A stretch of DNA of 64,000 nucleotides from Polaromonas sp. (GTDB lineage: Bacteria > Pseudomonadota > Gammaproteobacteria > Burkholderiales > Burkholderiaceae_C): assembly GCA_013297865.1 (NCBI GenBank), contig JAAFIP010000007.1, positions 186,001 through 250,000 on the forward strand. Reading direction: 5' to 3'. The position numbers and the translations under genes were made by a program. Each line of letters starts with the position of its first letter. Positions within the stretch are counted from its first letter, which is position 1. This document shows positions 17,758 to 27,363 of the stretch, piece after piece. Under the pieces are notes generated by a model that saw only the letters and a list, made by a program, of their open reading frames with translations, was not told the origin of the DNA and ran no database searches.

Positions 17758-18738
17758 ATGTCTTTCAACCCGAAAAAACAATCTGGCGCTGCCTTGCTGG
17801 CGGCGATGTTGACAGTGACCCTGGTCGCCAGCTTTGCCGCCGCTGCCGCATGGCAGCAGTGGCGCGCGATTGAGATCGAGACCTCCGAACGCGCGCGCAC
17901 ACAAGCGGGCTGGCTGCTGGTAGGCGCACTGGACTGGTCGCGGTTGATTCTGCGCGAAGATGCGCGCTCTACCACCGACAACACCGACAATCTGACCGAG
18001 GTTTGGGCCACGCCGCTGGAGGAGGCCCGCCTGTCGAGTTTCCTGGCCACGGACAAGAACAATAACGTCGCCTCGGAAGAAGACGTAGATGTGTTTCTCT
18101 CGGGTCGCATCATTGACCTGCAGTCACGCCTGAACCTTACCAATCTGGTCGACGCGGGAAAAATCTCCGAGCCCGCTCTGGCAAGCTTGAGCAAGCTGTT
18201 TGATCTGTTGGACTTACAGCAAAGTGAGCTGCTAAGCCTGGCTGAGAACATGCGTTTTGCCACTGAAAACAACACCGATAACCTGTCTGCCGGTCAGGCC
18301 TATTTGATGCCCCAGCGGGTAGAGCAACTGGCATGGATGGGGCTCTCCAGTGCCACTTTGGAAAAGCTCAAGCCCTTTATCACCCTACTGCCTTCGCGCA
18401 CGCCAGTCAATGTCAACACCGCTTCAGCTGAAGTGCTGTATGCCAGCATACCTTCGCTGGATTTGGGTGGTGCAAGGCGCATGGAGGCGCAGCGCGGCAA
18501 TCGGCACTTCCGCAATCTGGGCGAGGCAGGGCAGGTGATCGGCACCATTGCGGGCGAACTCAATACCGGTGGGCACAGTGTGGCCACTCAATTTTTTGAA
18601 GTCAGTGGCCGTCTGCGCTTTGAAAACACCGTGGTGCAGGAGCGCTCGGTGGTGCAGCGTACGGGCATTGATGTGAAAACCCTCTGGCGTGAGCGCACCA
18701 CAGTGCCCAAAATACAGGCCCAAGCCTCTCTACAATGA
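17758..18738 (+). CDS. gspK: Type II secretion system minor pseudopilin GspK
   Basis: Large minor pseudopilin (326 residues) that caps the GspI-J-K tip. It has the short leader and helix QSGAALLAAMLTVTLVASFA; the residue at the +5 position is not Glu, as is normal for GspK. Further landmarks are GRIIDLQSRLNLTNLVDAG and the C-terminal helix-hairpin region TPVNVNTASAEVLYASIPSL followed by AQRGNRHFRNLGE. It starts 15 bp after gspJ. Confidence 0.93.
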   Translation: MSFNPKKQSGAALLAAMLTVTLVASFAAAAAWQQWRAIEIETSERARTQAGWLLVGALDWSRLILREDARSTTDNTDNLTEVWATPLEEARLSSFLATDKNNNVASEEDVDVFLSGRIIDLQSRLNLTNLVDAGKISEPALASLSKLFDLLDLQQSELLSLAENMRFATENNTDNLSAGQAYLMPQRVEQLAWMGLSSATLEKLKPFITLLPSRTPVNVNTASAEVLYASIPSLDLGGARRMEAQRGNRHFRNLGEAGQVIGTIAGELNTGGHSVATQFFEVSGRLRFENTVVQERSVVQRTGIDVKTLWRERTTVPKIQAQASLQ

Positions 18739-18751
18739 CGACAACACATAT

Positions 18752-20011
18752 ATGAGCACCCTGATCGTCACCCTGAACCCGCCCGCACTGTCCAGCCCCG
18801 AGCTGGACTACTGCCTGGTGAGCAATGCCCAAACCATCAGCAGCCATGGCAGCGCAGCCCCCGCCCTGCTGCCCAAGGCAGACGATACCGTGCTGCTGCT
18901 GCCCGTCAGCGCGCTGTCCTGGCGCCAGCTCACGCTGCCCAAGCTGGCGCGCTCCACATCGGCCCAGAAGCTGCGCGCCGTGATCGACGGCATGGTGGAA
19001 GAGCATCTGCTCGACGACACCGGCGCCTTGCATATTGCCAGCTACAAAAGCCCGGATGCTGCCGACAACCAGGTGTGGCTGGCCGTGTGTGACAAAGCTT
19101 GGCTCTCTGCCGGAGTGCACACACTGCAGGCCGCCGGCTTGCGCCTGAGCCGCATCGTGCCACAGGCCTTTCCGCTGCAGGGGGCAGGCCAGGCCGACGC
19201 CTGGCGGGTGCATATCAGCGGCACGCCCGAGTCTGCACTGGTCACGGTGGCTGACAGCGCCGGGGTGCTGAGTGCGCCGCTGTCCCATGCGCGCGCCGTC
19301 TGGCCCGCCCTGGGCTCTCAGGAAGCGCTGGACACACTGACCATCACTGCTGAGCCTGCCGTGGCGGCCATGGCCGAAGCCACGCTGGGCAGCAAAGTCA
19401 CCATTGTGCAAAGTGCGCAATACGCCCTGCAGGCCCTGCTGGACGCACGCACCTACGGCATTGATCTGGCCCAGGGCGATATGGCGGTGGCGGGCCGTGG
19501 CCGCTGGCTGCAGCAGGCCGCTGGCGTGCTGCGCGACCTGCTCTCGGCCCCGGCCTGGCGCGCGGCGCGCATCGGTTTTGCGCTGTTTGTCGTGGCCAAT
19601 ATCGTGGGCCTGAATGCCTGGGCCTGGCAGGAGCGCAGCGCACTGGAGGCCAAACGCAAACTGTCCACCCAACTGCTGACGCAAACCTTCCCCCAAGTGA
19701 AGGTAGTGGTGGACGCGCCTGTGCAGATGCAGCGCGAGGTCAGCCTGCTGCGCCAGGCCAGCGGCGCGCTGGGCAGCCGCGATCTGGAGAGCATGTATGC
19801 GCGTTTTGCGGCGGCAGCCCAATTGAATGCCGCGCCAGCAGCTATCGAATTTGCAGCGGGCGAGGTCAGCATCAAAGGCTCGGGCCTGGGTGCGGCGCAG
19901 TTGTCAGCGCTGCAGGCCCAGCTGCAGGGCGCAGGCCTGTCTGCGCGCAGCGACGCCGACCGCGTGGTGCTCAGCGAAGCCGCAAGCAAGCGCGCAGGAG
20001 CCACACCATGA
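18752..20011 (+). CDS. gspL: Type II secretion system protein L (GspL)
   Basis: Inner-membrane platform protein that recruits the ATPase GspE. The 419-residue product has a cytoplasmic actin-like domain (about residues 1-270: LDYCLVSNAQ, LLLPVSALSWRQLTLPKLA, DDTGALHIASYKS). One membrane helix follows near residue 275 (IGFALFVVANIVGLNAWAW), then a periplasmic ferredoxin-like domain that contacts GspM. ATG 18752 is chosen because the gspK-overlapping upstream frame lacks similarity. Its last bases overlap the gspM start (ATGA). Confidence 0.92.
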   Translation: MSTLIVTLNPPALSSPELDYCLVSNAQTISSHGSAAPALLPKADDTVLLLPVSALSWRQLTLPKLARSTSAQKLRAVIDGMVEEHLLDDTGALHIASYKSPDAADNQVWLAVCDKAWLSAGVHTLQAAGLRLSRIVPQAFPLQGAGQADAWRVHISGTPESALVTVADSAGVLSAPLSHARAVWPALGSQEALDTLTITAEPAVAAMAEATLGSKVTIVQSAQYALQALLDARTYGIDLAQGDMAVAGRGRWLQQAAGVLRDLLSAPAWRAARIGFALFVVANIVGLNAWAWQERSALEAKRKLSTQLLTQTFPQVKVVVDAPVQMQREVSLLRQASGALGSRDLESMYARFAAAAQLNAAPAAIEFAAGEVSIKGSGLGAAQLSALQAQLQGAGLSARSDADRVVLSEAASKRAGATP

Positions 20012-20544
20012 ACGCGCTGCTTGATACCCTCAAAGCCCGCTGGGCCAGCCTGGGCGCGCGTGAGCAGCGCCTGGTGGGCGGGGCTACGCTGCTGGTGGTG
20101 TGCGCCTTGCTGTGGTGGGTGGCGATTGCCCCCGCAGTGACCACGCTGCGCAGCGCACCGGCCCAGCACGCCCAGATCGACGCGCAGGTGCAGAGCATGC
20201 GCCTGCTGGCCGCCGAAGCCAGAGACTTGCGCGCCAAACGGGCGCTCACCTATGACGAAGCCCTGCGCAATCTGGAAGCTTCGGTCAAGCAGAGTTTCGG
20301 CGCTGCGGCCACCTTGTCAGTGAGTGACTCGCGTGCCAGCCTGACCCTCAAGAGCGTGAGTGCCGATGCGCTGGCCCAGTGGCTGAGCCAAGCGCGCATC
20401 AACGCGCGGGTCGTGCCCAGTGAGGCGCGCCTGCAGCGCAGCGCCAGCAGCATTGCACCCGCCGCCAGCGCGGCCAGCGCCGCTGCGCAAAGCGCCGGGG
20501 CCACCTGGGACGGCATGCTGGTGCTGTCATTGCCCGCCCGTTAG
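20008..20544 (+). CDS. gspM: Type II secretion system protein M (GspM)
   Basis: Small bitopic inner-membrane protein (178 residues) that pairs with GspL. It has an N-terminal cytoplasmic helix (LGAREQRLVGGATLLVVCAL), one membrane helix at about residues 24-46 and a periplasmic coiled and ferredoxin-like region (LRAKRALTYDEALRNLEASV, LTLKSVSADALAQWLSQARI). Residues 148-165 are an Ala/Ser-rich insert. The 4-bp overlap with gspL indicates coupled translation. Confidence 0.92.
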   Translation: MNALLDTLKARWASLGAREQRLVGGATLLVVCALLWWVAIAPAVTTLRSAPAQHAQIDAQVQSMRLLAAEARDLRAKRALTYDEALRNLEASVKQSFGAAATLSVSDSRASLTLKSVSADALAQWLSQARINARVVPSEARLQRSASSIAPAASAASAAAQSAGATWDGMLVLSLPAR

Positions 20545-20580
20545 GCCACGTCCAACACCGCTTCATTGCACACACTAGCT

Positions 20581-21423
20581 ATGGCCCGCCGCTCTACCTT
20601 CCCCCGCTCCCCAGCCCTGCGCTCTGGCCGGGCAGGCTCGCGTGGGCAGAGTGTCGTGGCCACCTACCGTCGCTGGGCCGTGCTGGGCGCGGCAGCGGGC
20701 GCGCTGGGCGCGCTGCTGGTGTATGCGCCCGCAGCCTGGCTGGCTGCGGGGGTGTCCCAGGCCAGCAAGGGCCAGGTGCTGCTGGCAGATGCGCGCGGCA
20801 CCGTGTGGAACGGTTCAGCCCAGCTGGTTCTGACGGGTGGCGCCAATTCCAACGACGCCACTGCCCTGCCCGAAAGGCTGGAGTGGACTCTGCGCCCCAG
20901 CTGGTCGGGTCTGCGTGGCAACGTGCTGCCCACCTGCTGCAGCGCCCAGCCTGCGCAACTGGTAGCCAGCGCCCGCTGGGGCGGCGCGCGGCTGGACGTG
21001 CGCGCACTCAAGCTCAATCTGCCTGCCGAGCTGCTCTCAGGCCTGGGCACCCCCTGGAACACCCTCAACCCGCAAGGCCAGCTGGCTCTGGTGGCCAATG
21101 AACTGTCGCTTGACTGGGTGGAGGGGCGCATGCAGCTGGGCGGCAGCGCTACCATGGATATGACCAATGCATCATCACGCCTGTCCACCCTGCGGCCACT
21201 GGGCGACTACCGCCTGAGCCTCACGGGCGGGCCGTCACCAAGCTTACAACTGCAAACCATCCAGGGCGCGCTGCAGCTCAGTGGTACAGGACAATGGGTG
21301 GGTTCGCGTATGCGCTTTGCAGGCGAGGCCAGTGCCGCGCCCGAGCGCGAGGCGGCACTGTCCAACCTGCTCAACATCATTGGACGCCGCCAGGGCACCA
21401 AATCGCTGATTTCACTAGGGTAG
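20581..21423 (+). CDS. gspN: Type II secretion system protein N (GspN)
   Basis: Membrane-anchored periplasmic component found in some type II systems, 280 residues. A basic N-terminus (MARRSTFPRSPALRSGRAGS) precedes one membrane helix (AVLGAAAGALGALLVYAPAA). A beta-rich domain follows with the family motifs GTVWNGSAQLVLTG and LSLDWVEGRMQLGGSA. ATG 20581 is preferred to an upstream TTG. It lies 2 bp before the gspD start. Confidence 0.88.
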   Translation: MARRSTFPRSPALRSGRAGSRGQSVVATYRRWAVLGAAAGALGALLVYAPAAWLAAGVSQASKGQVLLADARGTVWNGSAQLVLTGGANSNDATALPERLEWTLRPSWSGLRGNVLPTCCSAQPAQLVASARWGGARLDVRALKLNLPAELLSGLGTPWNTLNPQGQLALVANELSLDWVEGRMQLGGSATMDMTNASSRLSTLRPLGDYRLSLTGGPSPSLQLQTIQGALQLSGTGQWVGSRMRFAGEASAAPEREAALSNLLNIIGRRQGTKSLISLG

Positions 21424-21425
21424 TT

Positions 21426-23579
21426 ATGACACAACATTCACCAACAACCAGTCTGCAAACTGCTATATATTCCATAGCTGCTCCCGCGATATTCTATTCG
21501 GCTGCAGCCCTTTTTAGCTTGAATTACGCGACCCAGGCGTGGGCCCAGGCGGCCCCTGCAGCGCCTGCAGCCCCTGCGGCTGGGTCCAACAGCGGCGCCG
21601 TGCGCAGCAGCGAAGGCGTGACGCTGAACTTTGTCAACGCCGAGATCGCCGAAGTGGCCCGCACCATGGGTGTGATGACCGGGCGCACCATCGTGGTGGA
21701 CCCGCGAGTCAAGGGCACGATGAACCTGAGCACCGACAAGCCCATCAGCACGGCAGCCGCCTACAACCAGTTTTTGGCCGCGCTGCGCCTGCAGGGCTTC
21801 AGTGTGGTGGATGCCGCAGGCATCACCAAAGTGCTGCCCGAGGCCGAGGCCAAGCTGCAGGGCGGCACGGTCTCCACCAGCGAGGCGCGCATCAGCGGCA
21901 ACCAGATCGCCACACAGATTTTCCGGCTCAACTACGAAACCGCCAACAACCTGGTGCCCATCCTGCGCCCCCTGATCAGTCCCAACAACACCATCAACGT
22001 CAACCCCGGCAACAACTCGCTGATCATCACCGACTACGCCGACAACCTGCAGCGCATGGCCCGCATCATCGCCGCGCTGGACGTGTCCAACGCCAGCGAT
22101 CTGGAGATCATCGTGCTCAAGCATGCGCTGGCCTCCGAGATGGCTCCGCTGCTGGTGCGCCTGTCCGAAGGCGGCACGGCAGCAGGCCCGGGCCAGGGCC
22201 AGGCCGATACGTCGTTCAGAACCACCATCCTGCCCGAGGCGCGCAGCAACGCCATCATCGTGCGCGCGGCCAACCCCACCCGCCTGGCCATGATCAAATC
22301 CCTGGTGACCAAGCTGGACCAGCCCACCTCGGCCCAGGCGTCTGGCAATATCCATGTGGTCTATCTGAAAAACGCCGACGCCACCCGTGTGGCTGCCACC
22401 TTGCGTGCGGCACTGGCTGCCAACACCTCAGGCGCGTCATCGGCAGGCGGCGCCAGTGCAGCCGCGCCAGCACCCGCCCCCACGCCCGTGAGCGCTGCGG
22501 GTGCTGCAGGCGCCGCTGCAGCCACAGCACCCACTGCGCAAAACGCCCTGCCGTCCACCGGCGGTAACATCCAGGCCGACCCCGCTACCAACAGCCTGAT
22601 CATCACCGCCAGCGAGCCGCAATACCGCCAGATCCGGGCGGTGATTGACATGCTCGACACCCGCAGGGCGCAGGTGTTTGTGGAGAGTTTGATTGCCGAG
22701 GTATCAAGCGACAAAGCCTCCGAGTTCGGCGTGCAGTGGCAGGGTCAGGTTGGTAGCGGAGGTGTGGGCACCAACTTTTCGGTGGGGCGTATCCTCAGCA
22801 CAACCCTTGCCAATGTCGCGCCGGGTTTGAATATTGGTGCAACTGCCAAGTTAGATGGCAGAGATGTGCTGGGTTTTCTGGCGAACTTTCTGCAAAAAAG
22901 CGGTGATGGCAATGTGCTGTCTACACCCAACCTGCTGACCATAGATAACGAAGAAGCCAAGATTGTGGTGGGACAGAATGTGCCTTTCGTGACAGGCCAG
23001 TTCACCAACACAAGCGGCAACAACACCAACCCGTTTCAAACTATTGAACGCAAGGATGTGGGCCTGACCCTGCGTGTCAAACCACAGATCAGCGAAAACG
23101 GCACCATCAAAATGCAGATTTTCCAGGAAGTCTCCAGTGTCGATCAGGCCACGGTCAATTCTCCCAGTGGGTTGACGACCAACAAACGCTCCATCGAATC
23201 CAGCGTACTGGTGGAAGATGGCGGCATCGTCGTGATCGGTGGTTTGCTGCAGGATGACTTTGGAAGCTCCGTGGAAAAAGTCCCTTTCTTTGGCGATATC
23301 CCTGTCCTCGGCAACCTGTTCAAGCGCGAAGGACGTACGCGCAAGAAAACCAATCTGATGGTGTTCTTGCGGCCCATCGTCGTGCGTGATGCCAGCGCTA
23401 CCGAAAATCTCTCCATGGACCGCTACGACATCATGCGTGTTCTGCAAAAGGATGCGCAGCCTGTGCCCCGTTCGGTGTTGGAAATCAACGAAGGCCCCGT
23501 CATGCCCCCGCAAAGCCCAGCAAGCCGACCTTCTGCAACACCCCCACCGTTGGGTCAGCCCGAGAAAGCCAAACCGTGA
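21426..23579 (+). CDS. gspD: Type II secretion system secretin GspD
   Basis: Outer-membrane secretin that forms the exit channel, 717 residues. A signal peptide (hydrophobic stretch about residues 12-38) ends near TQAWAQ. N0 and N1-N3 domains follow (VTLNFVNAEIAEVARTMGVM, IFRLNYETANNLVPILRPLI, SNAIIVRAANPTRLAMIKSL). The N3 region is interrupted by an Ala/Ser/Pro-rich loop at about residues 335-375. The secretin core carries KVPFFGDIPVLGNLFKREGR near residue 618, the signature VPxxxxIPxxGxLF, and ends in a Pro-rich tail. Notably, the hydrophobic part of the signal peptide is encoded by a copy of the dispersed 48-bp repeat (IYSIAAPAIFYSAA). The stop overlaps the gspE start. Confidence 0.96.
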   Translation: MTQHSPTTSLQTAIYSIAAPAIFYSAAALFSLNYATQAWAQAAPAAPAAPAAGSNSGAVRSSEGVTLNFVNAEIAEVARTMGVMTGRTIVVDPRVKGTMNLSTDKPISTAAAYNQFLAALRLQGFSVVDAAGITKVLPEAEAKLQGGTVSTSEARISGNQIATQIFRLNYETANNLVPILRPLISPNNTINVNPGNNSLIITDYADNLQRMARIIAALDVSNASDLEIIVLKHALASEMAPLLVRLSEGGTAAGPGQGQADTSFRTTILPEARSNAIIVRAANPTRLAMIKSLVTKLDQPTSAQASGNIHVVYLKNADATRVAATLRAALAANTSGASSAGGASAAAPAPAPTPVSAAGAAGAAAATAPTAQNALPSTGGNIQADPATNSLIITASEPQYRQIRAVIDMLDTRRAQVFVESLIAEVSSDKASEFGVQWQGQVGSGGVGTNFSVGRILSTTLANVAPGLNIGATAKLDGRDVLGFLANFLQKSGDGNVLSTPNLLTIDNEEAKIVVGQNVPFVTGQFTNTSGNNTNPFQTIERKDVGLTLRVKPQISENGTIKMQIFQEVSSVDQATVNSPSGLTTNKRSIESSVLVEDGGIVVIGGLLQDDFGSSVEKVPFFGDIPVLGNLFKREGRTRKKTNLMVFLRPIVVRDASATENLSMDRYDIMRVLQKDAQPVPRSVLEINEGPVMPPQSPASRPSATPPPLGQPEKAKP
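21462..21509 (+). repeat. 48-bp dispersed repeat, copy 4, inside gspD signal peptide
   Basis: GCTA...TAGC arms, the core with TATTC for TATTG, and a GCTGCAGCC end. It is in frame and encodes most of the hydrophobic core of the GspD signal peptide. Confidence 0.92.
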
Positions 23580-24973
23580 GATACCCGCTGCCCTACGCCT
23601 TTGCGCGCAGCAGCCAGGTGCTGCTGCAGGAAGACGCGGGCGCGCTCACTTTGTGGCTGCACCCCGAGTCGCCGCGCAGTGCGGTGGCCGAGGTGTTGCG
23701 CAAGTATGGCCAGAGCGCGCCGCTGGCGATCGAGTCAATTGCCGCTGATGCGCTGGCCCAGCGCACCAGTGCAGCCTATGCGCAGGGCGAGTCTAGCGCG
23801 GCCACGGTGGTCAGCGAGGTGCAGACCGATGCCGACCTCACCCGCATGATGCAGGAGCTGCCCGCGGTGGAAGATTTGCTGGAGACGGCCGACGATGCAC
23901 CCATCATCCGCATGCTCAACGCACTGCTCACCCAGGCCGCGCGTGATGGGGCGAGCGATATCCACATCGAGCCCTACGAGCGCCACAGCGCGGTGCGCTT
24001 TCGCGTGGATGGCAGCCTGCGCGAGGTGGTGCAGCCCAACCGCGCGCTGCATGCGGCGCTGATCTCGCGCCTGAAAATCATGGCCGAGCTCGACATTTCT
24101 GAAAAACGTCTGCCGCAGGACGGTCGCATCAGCCTGCGCATCGGCACCCGCGCGGTGGACGTGCGGGTGAGCACCTTGCCCAGCGCACACGGCGAGCGCG
24201 CAGTGCTGCGCCTGCTGGACAAAACCAGCAACAAGCTCACCCTCGAAGCCGTGGGCATGCAGGGCGTAGTGCTCAACCAGTTTGAGCAACTGATCAGCCA
24301 GCCGCACGGCATTATTTTGGTCACCGGGCCTACGGGCTCGGGCAAAACCACCACGCTGTACGCAGCACTGGGCAAGATCGACGCCACACAGACCAATATC
24401 ATGACGGTGGAAGACCCGATTGAATACGAACTGGCTGGCGTGGGCCAGACGCAGGTGAACGCCAAGATCGACTTGACCTTTGCCAAGGCCCTGCGCGCGA
24501 TTTTGCGGCAGGACCCAGATGTCATCATGATCGGCGAGATCCGCGATTTTGAAACGGCGCAGATCGCCATCCAGGCCTCGCTCACAGGCCACTTGGTGCT
24601 GGCCACCCTGCACACCAACGATGCTTCCAGCGCGGTCACGCGGCTGACCGACATGGGCGTAGAGCCATTTCTGCTGAGCTCTTCGCTCTTGGGCGTGCTG
24701 GCCCAGCGCCTCGTGCGCAAGCTGTGCGCGCATTGCCATGGCGCGGGCTGCCCACATTGCAACAGCATGGGCTACCAGGGCCGCACGGGCGTGTTTGAAC
24801 TGCTGACCAGCAACGACGAGATCCGCGCGATGGTGCATAACAAAGCGTCTGAGGCCGAGATCCGCGCCGCGGCGCTGCAGGCCGGCATGACGCTGATGCG
24901 CGATGACGGCGAGCGGCTGATTACTGAAGGCATCACCAGCCGCGAAGAGGTGGTGCGTGTGACGCGCGATTGA
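23576..24973 (+). CDS. gspE: Type II secretion system ATPase GspE
   Basis: Cytoplasmic secretion ATPase that powers pseudopilus assembly. The 465-residue product starts at a GTG overlapping the gspD stop. Walker A is GPTGSGKTTTLYAALGKI near residue 251. The Asp box is around VEDPIEYELAGVGQTQVN, Walker B is RQDPDVIMIGEIRD near residue 312, and the His box LTGHLVLATLHTNDASSA follows. A C-terminal cysteine cluster (CAHCHGAGCPHCNSMGYQGR, about residues 384-403) forms the zinc-binding knob. The N-terminus is shorter than in longer GspE proteins, keeping the domain that docks on GspL. Confidence 0.95.
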   Translation: MRYPLPYAFARSSQVLLQEDAGALTLWLHPESPRSAVAEVLRKYGQSAPLAIESIAADALAQRTSAAYAQGESSAATVVSEVQTDADLTRMMQELPAVEDLLETADDAPIIRMLNALLTQAARDGASDIHIEPYERHSAVRFRVDGSLREVVQPNRALHAALISRLKIMAELDISEKRLPQDGRISLRIGTRAVDVRVSTLPSAHGERAVLRLLDKTSNKLTLEAVGMQGVVLNQFEQLISQPHGIILVTGPTGSGKTTTLYAALGKIDATQTNIMTVEDPIEYELAGVGQTQVNAKIDLTFAKALRAILRQDPDVIMIGEIRDFETAQIAIQASLTGHLVLATLHTNDASSAVTRLTDMGVEPFLLSSSLLGVLAQRLVRKLCAHCHGAGCPHCNSMGYQGRTGVFELLTSNDEIRAMVHNKASEAEIRAAALQAGMTLMRDDGERLITEGITSREEVVRVTRD

Positions 24974-25021
24974 AGCACGTTACTCCATAACACCCTGCTG
25001 ACTATCCCCTAACCACTGCCC

Positions 25022-26245
25022 ATGCCCGCCTACCAGTTTGAAGCTCTTGACGCCGAAGGCAACAGCCGCAAGGGCGTGATGGACGCGGACAGCGCCAAGT
25101 CGGCGCGCAGCCAGCTGCGTGCCCAGGCCCTGGTGCCGATCGCGGTGGACGCGGTGACCAATGCCGACGGCTCGGGCCGCGGCCTGCATATGACCCTGTT
25201 TGGCGGCCACGTGTTCAACGCCACCACCCTGGCGGTGTGGACGCGCCAGGTGGCCGGTCTCGTGGCTGCGGGCCTGCCGCTGGAGCGCGCGCTCACTGCG
25301 CTGGCCGACGAGGCCGAAGACGACAAACAGCGCAACCTGGTGGCCGCCCTGCGCGCCGAGGTCAACGCAGGCTCCAGCTTTGCCAAAGCGCTGGCCCAGC
25401 ATCCCAAGGAGTTTGACGACATCTACTGCGCGGTGATTGGCGCGGGCGAGACCTCGGGCAACCTGGGCCTGGTGCTGGAAAAACTGGCCGACGACCTGGA
25501 AGAGCGGCAGAACCTGCGCTCCAAGCTCATTGGCGCGGCGTTGTACCCCGCCATCGTCACCTTGGTGGCGATTGTGATTGTGCTGTTTTTGGTGGGCTAT
25601 GTGGTGCCGCAGGTGGCCAACGTGTTTGCTGGCAGCAAGCGCGCGCTGCCGCTGCTGACCCAGGCCATGATGGGCATCAGCGCTTTTGTGCGCGGCTACG
25701 GCTGGTGGATGCTGGCGGCGCTGCTGGTGCTGGGTGTGGGCGCGGTGTATGTGCGGCGCATCCCGCACATTCGCCTGCAGATCGACGCGGCGTTTTTGAA
25801 CCTGCCGGTGATCGGGCGGCTGGCGCGTGGCTACAACGCAGCGCGCTTTGCGTCCACACTGGCCATGCTGGCCGCGGCAGGCGTGCCGATTCTCAAGGCC
25901 CTGCAGGCGGCAGCCGACACGCTGAACAACCGCTCGCTGCGCGCCGACGCGCAGGACGCCATCGTGCTGGTGCGCGAAGGCGCGCCCCTGGCCAACGCGC
26001 TGGCGCAGAAAAAGCGCTTTCCCGGCCTGCTGAGCATGTTTGCGCGCCTGGGCGAGCAGACCGGCACGCTGCCTGTCATGCTGCAGCGCGCCGCCACCCA
26101 GCTGTCCACCGAAGTGCAGCGCCGCGCCATCGCCTTGGCCACCATCCTTGAGCCGCTGCTGATTGTGGCGATGGGCGTGGTGGTGATGCTGATCGTGCTG
26201 GCGGTGTTGTTGCCGATCATTCAGCTTAACCAACTCGTGAAGTAA
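25022..26245 (+). CDS. gspF: Type II secretion system inner-membrane platform protein GspF
   Basis: Polytopic platform protein, 407 residues, expected to have three membrane helices. It opens MPAYQFEALDAEGNSRKGVM, standard for GspF. Two duplicated cytoplasmic domains follow (TLAVWTRQVAGLVAAGLPLE; ARFASTLAMLAAAGVPILKA). Membrane stretches are at about residues 173-195, 220-240 and the C-terminal LLIVAMGVVVMLIVLAVLLP. It is the last gsp gene, 48 bp after gspE and 2 bp before the nucleotidase gene. Confidence 0.95.
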   Translation: MPAYQFEALDAEGNSRKGVMDADSAKSARSQLRAQALVPIAVDAVTNADGSGRGLHMTLFGGHVFNATTLAVWTRQVAGLVAAGLPLERALTALADEAEDDKQRNLVAALRAEVNAGSSFAKALAQHPKEFDDIYCAVIGAGETSGNLGLVLEKLADDLEERQNLRSKLIGAALYPAIVTLVAIVIVLFLVGYVVPQVANVFAGSKRALPLLTQAMMGISAFVRGYGWWMLAALLVLGVGAVYVRRIPHIRLQIDAAFLNLPVIGRLARGYNAARFASTLAMLAAAGVPILKALQAAADTLNNRSLRADAQDAIVLVREGAPLANALAQKKRFPGLLSMFARLGEQTGTLPVMLQRAATQLSTEVQRRAIALATILEPLLIVAMGVVVMLIVLAVLLPIIQLNQLVK

Positions 26246-26247
26246 TC

Positions 26248-27144
26248 ATGGCTGCCACATTGCAAGGCCAACTCGTCGTCGCCATCTCCTCGCGTGCGCT
26301 GTTTGACCTGGAGGAAGAAAACCGGGTGTTCGAGCAGGGCGATGACAAGGCCTATATGCAGCTGCAGCTCGACAGGGTAGAGCAGCCTGCCAAGCCGGGC
26401 GTGGCGTTTTCGCTGGTGAAAAAGCTGCTGGCGTTCAACAGCCCCGAGACCCAGCGTGTGGAGGTGGTGATCCTCTCACGCAACGACCCTGTCAGCGGCC
26501 TGCGCGTGATGCACAGCGCCGAGCATTACAAGCTGCCGATCGTGCGCTGCACCTTCACGCGCGGCGAGTCGCCATGGCGCTATCTGCGCCCTTTGAATGC
26601 CAACCTGTTTCTGTCAGCCAAGTCCGAAGACGTGCGCGCCGCGCTGGACAACGGCTTTGCGGCCGCCACGGTGGCTACCCGGTCTGTGCACGCGGGCGAC
26701 GGCTACCCCCACGAAGTGCGCATTGCCTTTGACGGCGACGCCGTGCTGTTCAGCGACGAGGCCGAGCGGGTCTACCAAAAGTCCGGCCTGAGCGCCTTTC
26801 AAAAGCACGAAACCCGCAAGGTCGCCCAGCCCCTGCCGCCAGGCCCTTTCAAGCCGCTGCTGGAGGCGCTGCACCGCCTGCAAAGCGAGAGCACGCCGCA
26901 GATGCGCATTCGCACCGCCCTGGTCACCGCCCGCAGCGCACCCGCCCATGCCCGCGCCATCCGCACCCTGATGAACTGGAACATTGCCGTAGACCAGGCC
27001 ATGTTTTTGGGCGGCCTGCCCAAGGGGGAGTTTTTGCGCGAGTTTGAGCCCGATTTTTTCTTTGACGACCAGACCGGCCATGTCGAATCAGCCGCCGACC
27101 ATGTGCCCGCAGGCCATGTGGAAAGTGGCGTCAGCAACCCCTAG
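26248..27144 (+). CDS. Cytosolic 5'-nucleotidase family protein
   Basis: 298-residue protein of the 5'-nucleotidase family related to eukaryotic cN-I, predicted to hydrolyse nucleoside 5'-monophosphates. Landmarks are LVVAISSRALFDLEEENRVF at the N-terminus, KPGVAFSLVKKLLAFNSPET, VVILSRNDPVSGLRVMHSAE, EVRIAFDGDAVLFSDEAERV (an Asp-rich metal motif) and a C-terminal FFFDDQTGHVESA with Asp residues. It starts 2 bp after the gspF stop and may be co-transcribed with the secretion operon, but nothing suggests a role in secretion. The C-terminus contains a short direct repeat (GHVESAADHVPAGHVESG). Confidence 0.85.
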   Translation: MAATLQGQLVVAISSRALFDLEEENRVFEQGDDKAYMQLQLDRVEQPAKPGVAFSLVKKLLAFNSPETQRVEVVILSRNDPVSGLRVMHSAEHYKLPIVRCTFTRGESPWRYLRPLNANLFLSAKSEDVRAALDNGFAAATVATRSVHAGDGYPHEVRIAFDGDAVLFSDEAERVYQKSGLSAFQKHETRKVAQPLPPGPFKPLLEALHRLQSESTPQMRIRTALVTARSAPAHARAIRTLMNWNIAVDQAMFLGGLPKGEFLREFEPDFFFDDQTGHVESAADHVPAGHVESGVSNP

Positions 27145-27196
27145 CGGCAAGCGCTGCCAAGCGCCCGAAGGTAGTGCATGTTGTTAAACAATCACT

Positions 27197-27242
27197 CCTT
27201 AAATGATAGCTGCCCCCGCGATATTCTATTGGCTTGGTGGCC
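27197..27242 (+). repeat. 48-bp dispersed repeat, copy 5
   Basis: Core with GCCCCCGCGATATTCTATTG and a GGCTTGGTGGCC end. The first hairpin arm has decayed (CTTA for GCTA). Intergenic, 50 bp after the nucleotidase gene. Confidence 0.88.
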
Positions 27243-27363
27243 TATTTCATCTATAAAATCAGCGTTTACATTTGGGTAAACCTGTGTAAAGCTGCCAACC
27301 ATTGCACACTTTGGCACGTTGCATCAGCAGCCTCCAAGCAAGGCCACGGTTCAGGAGACCTTT

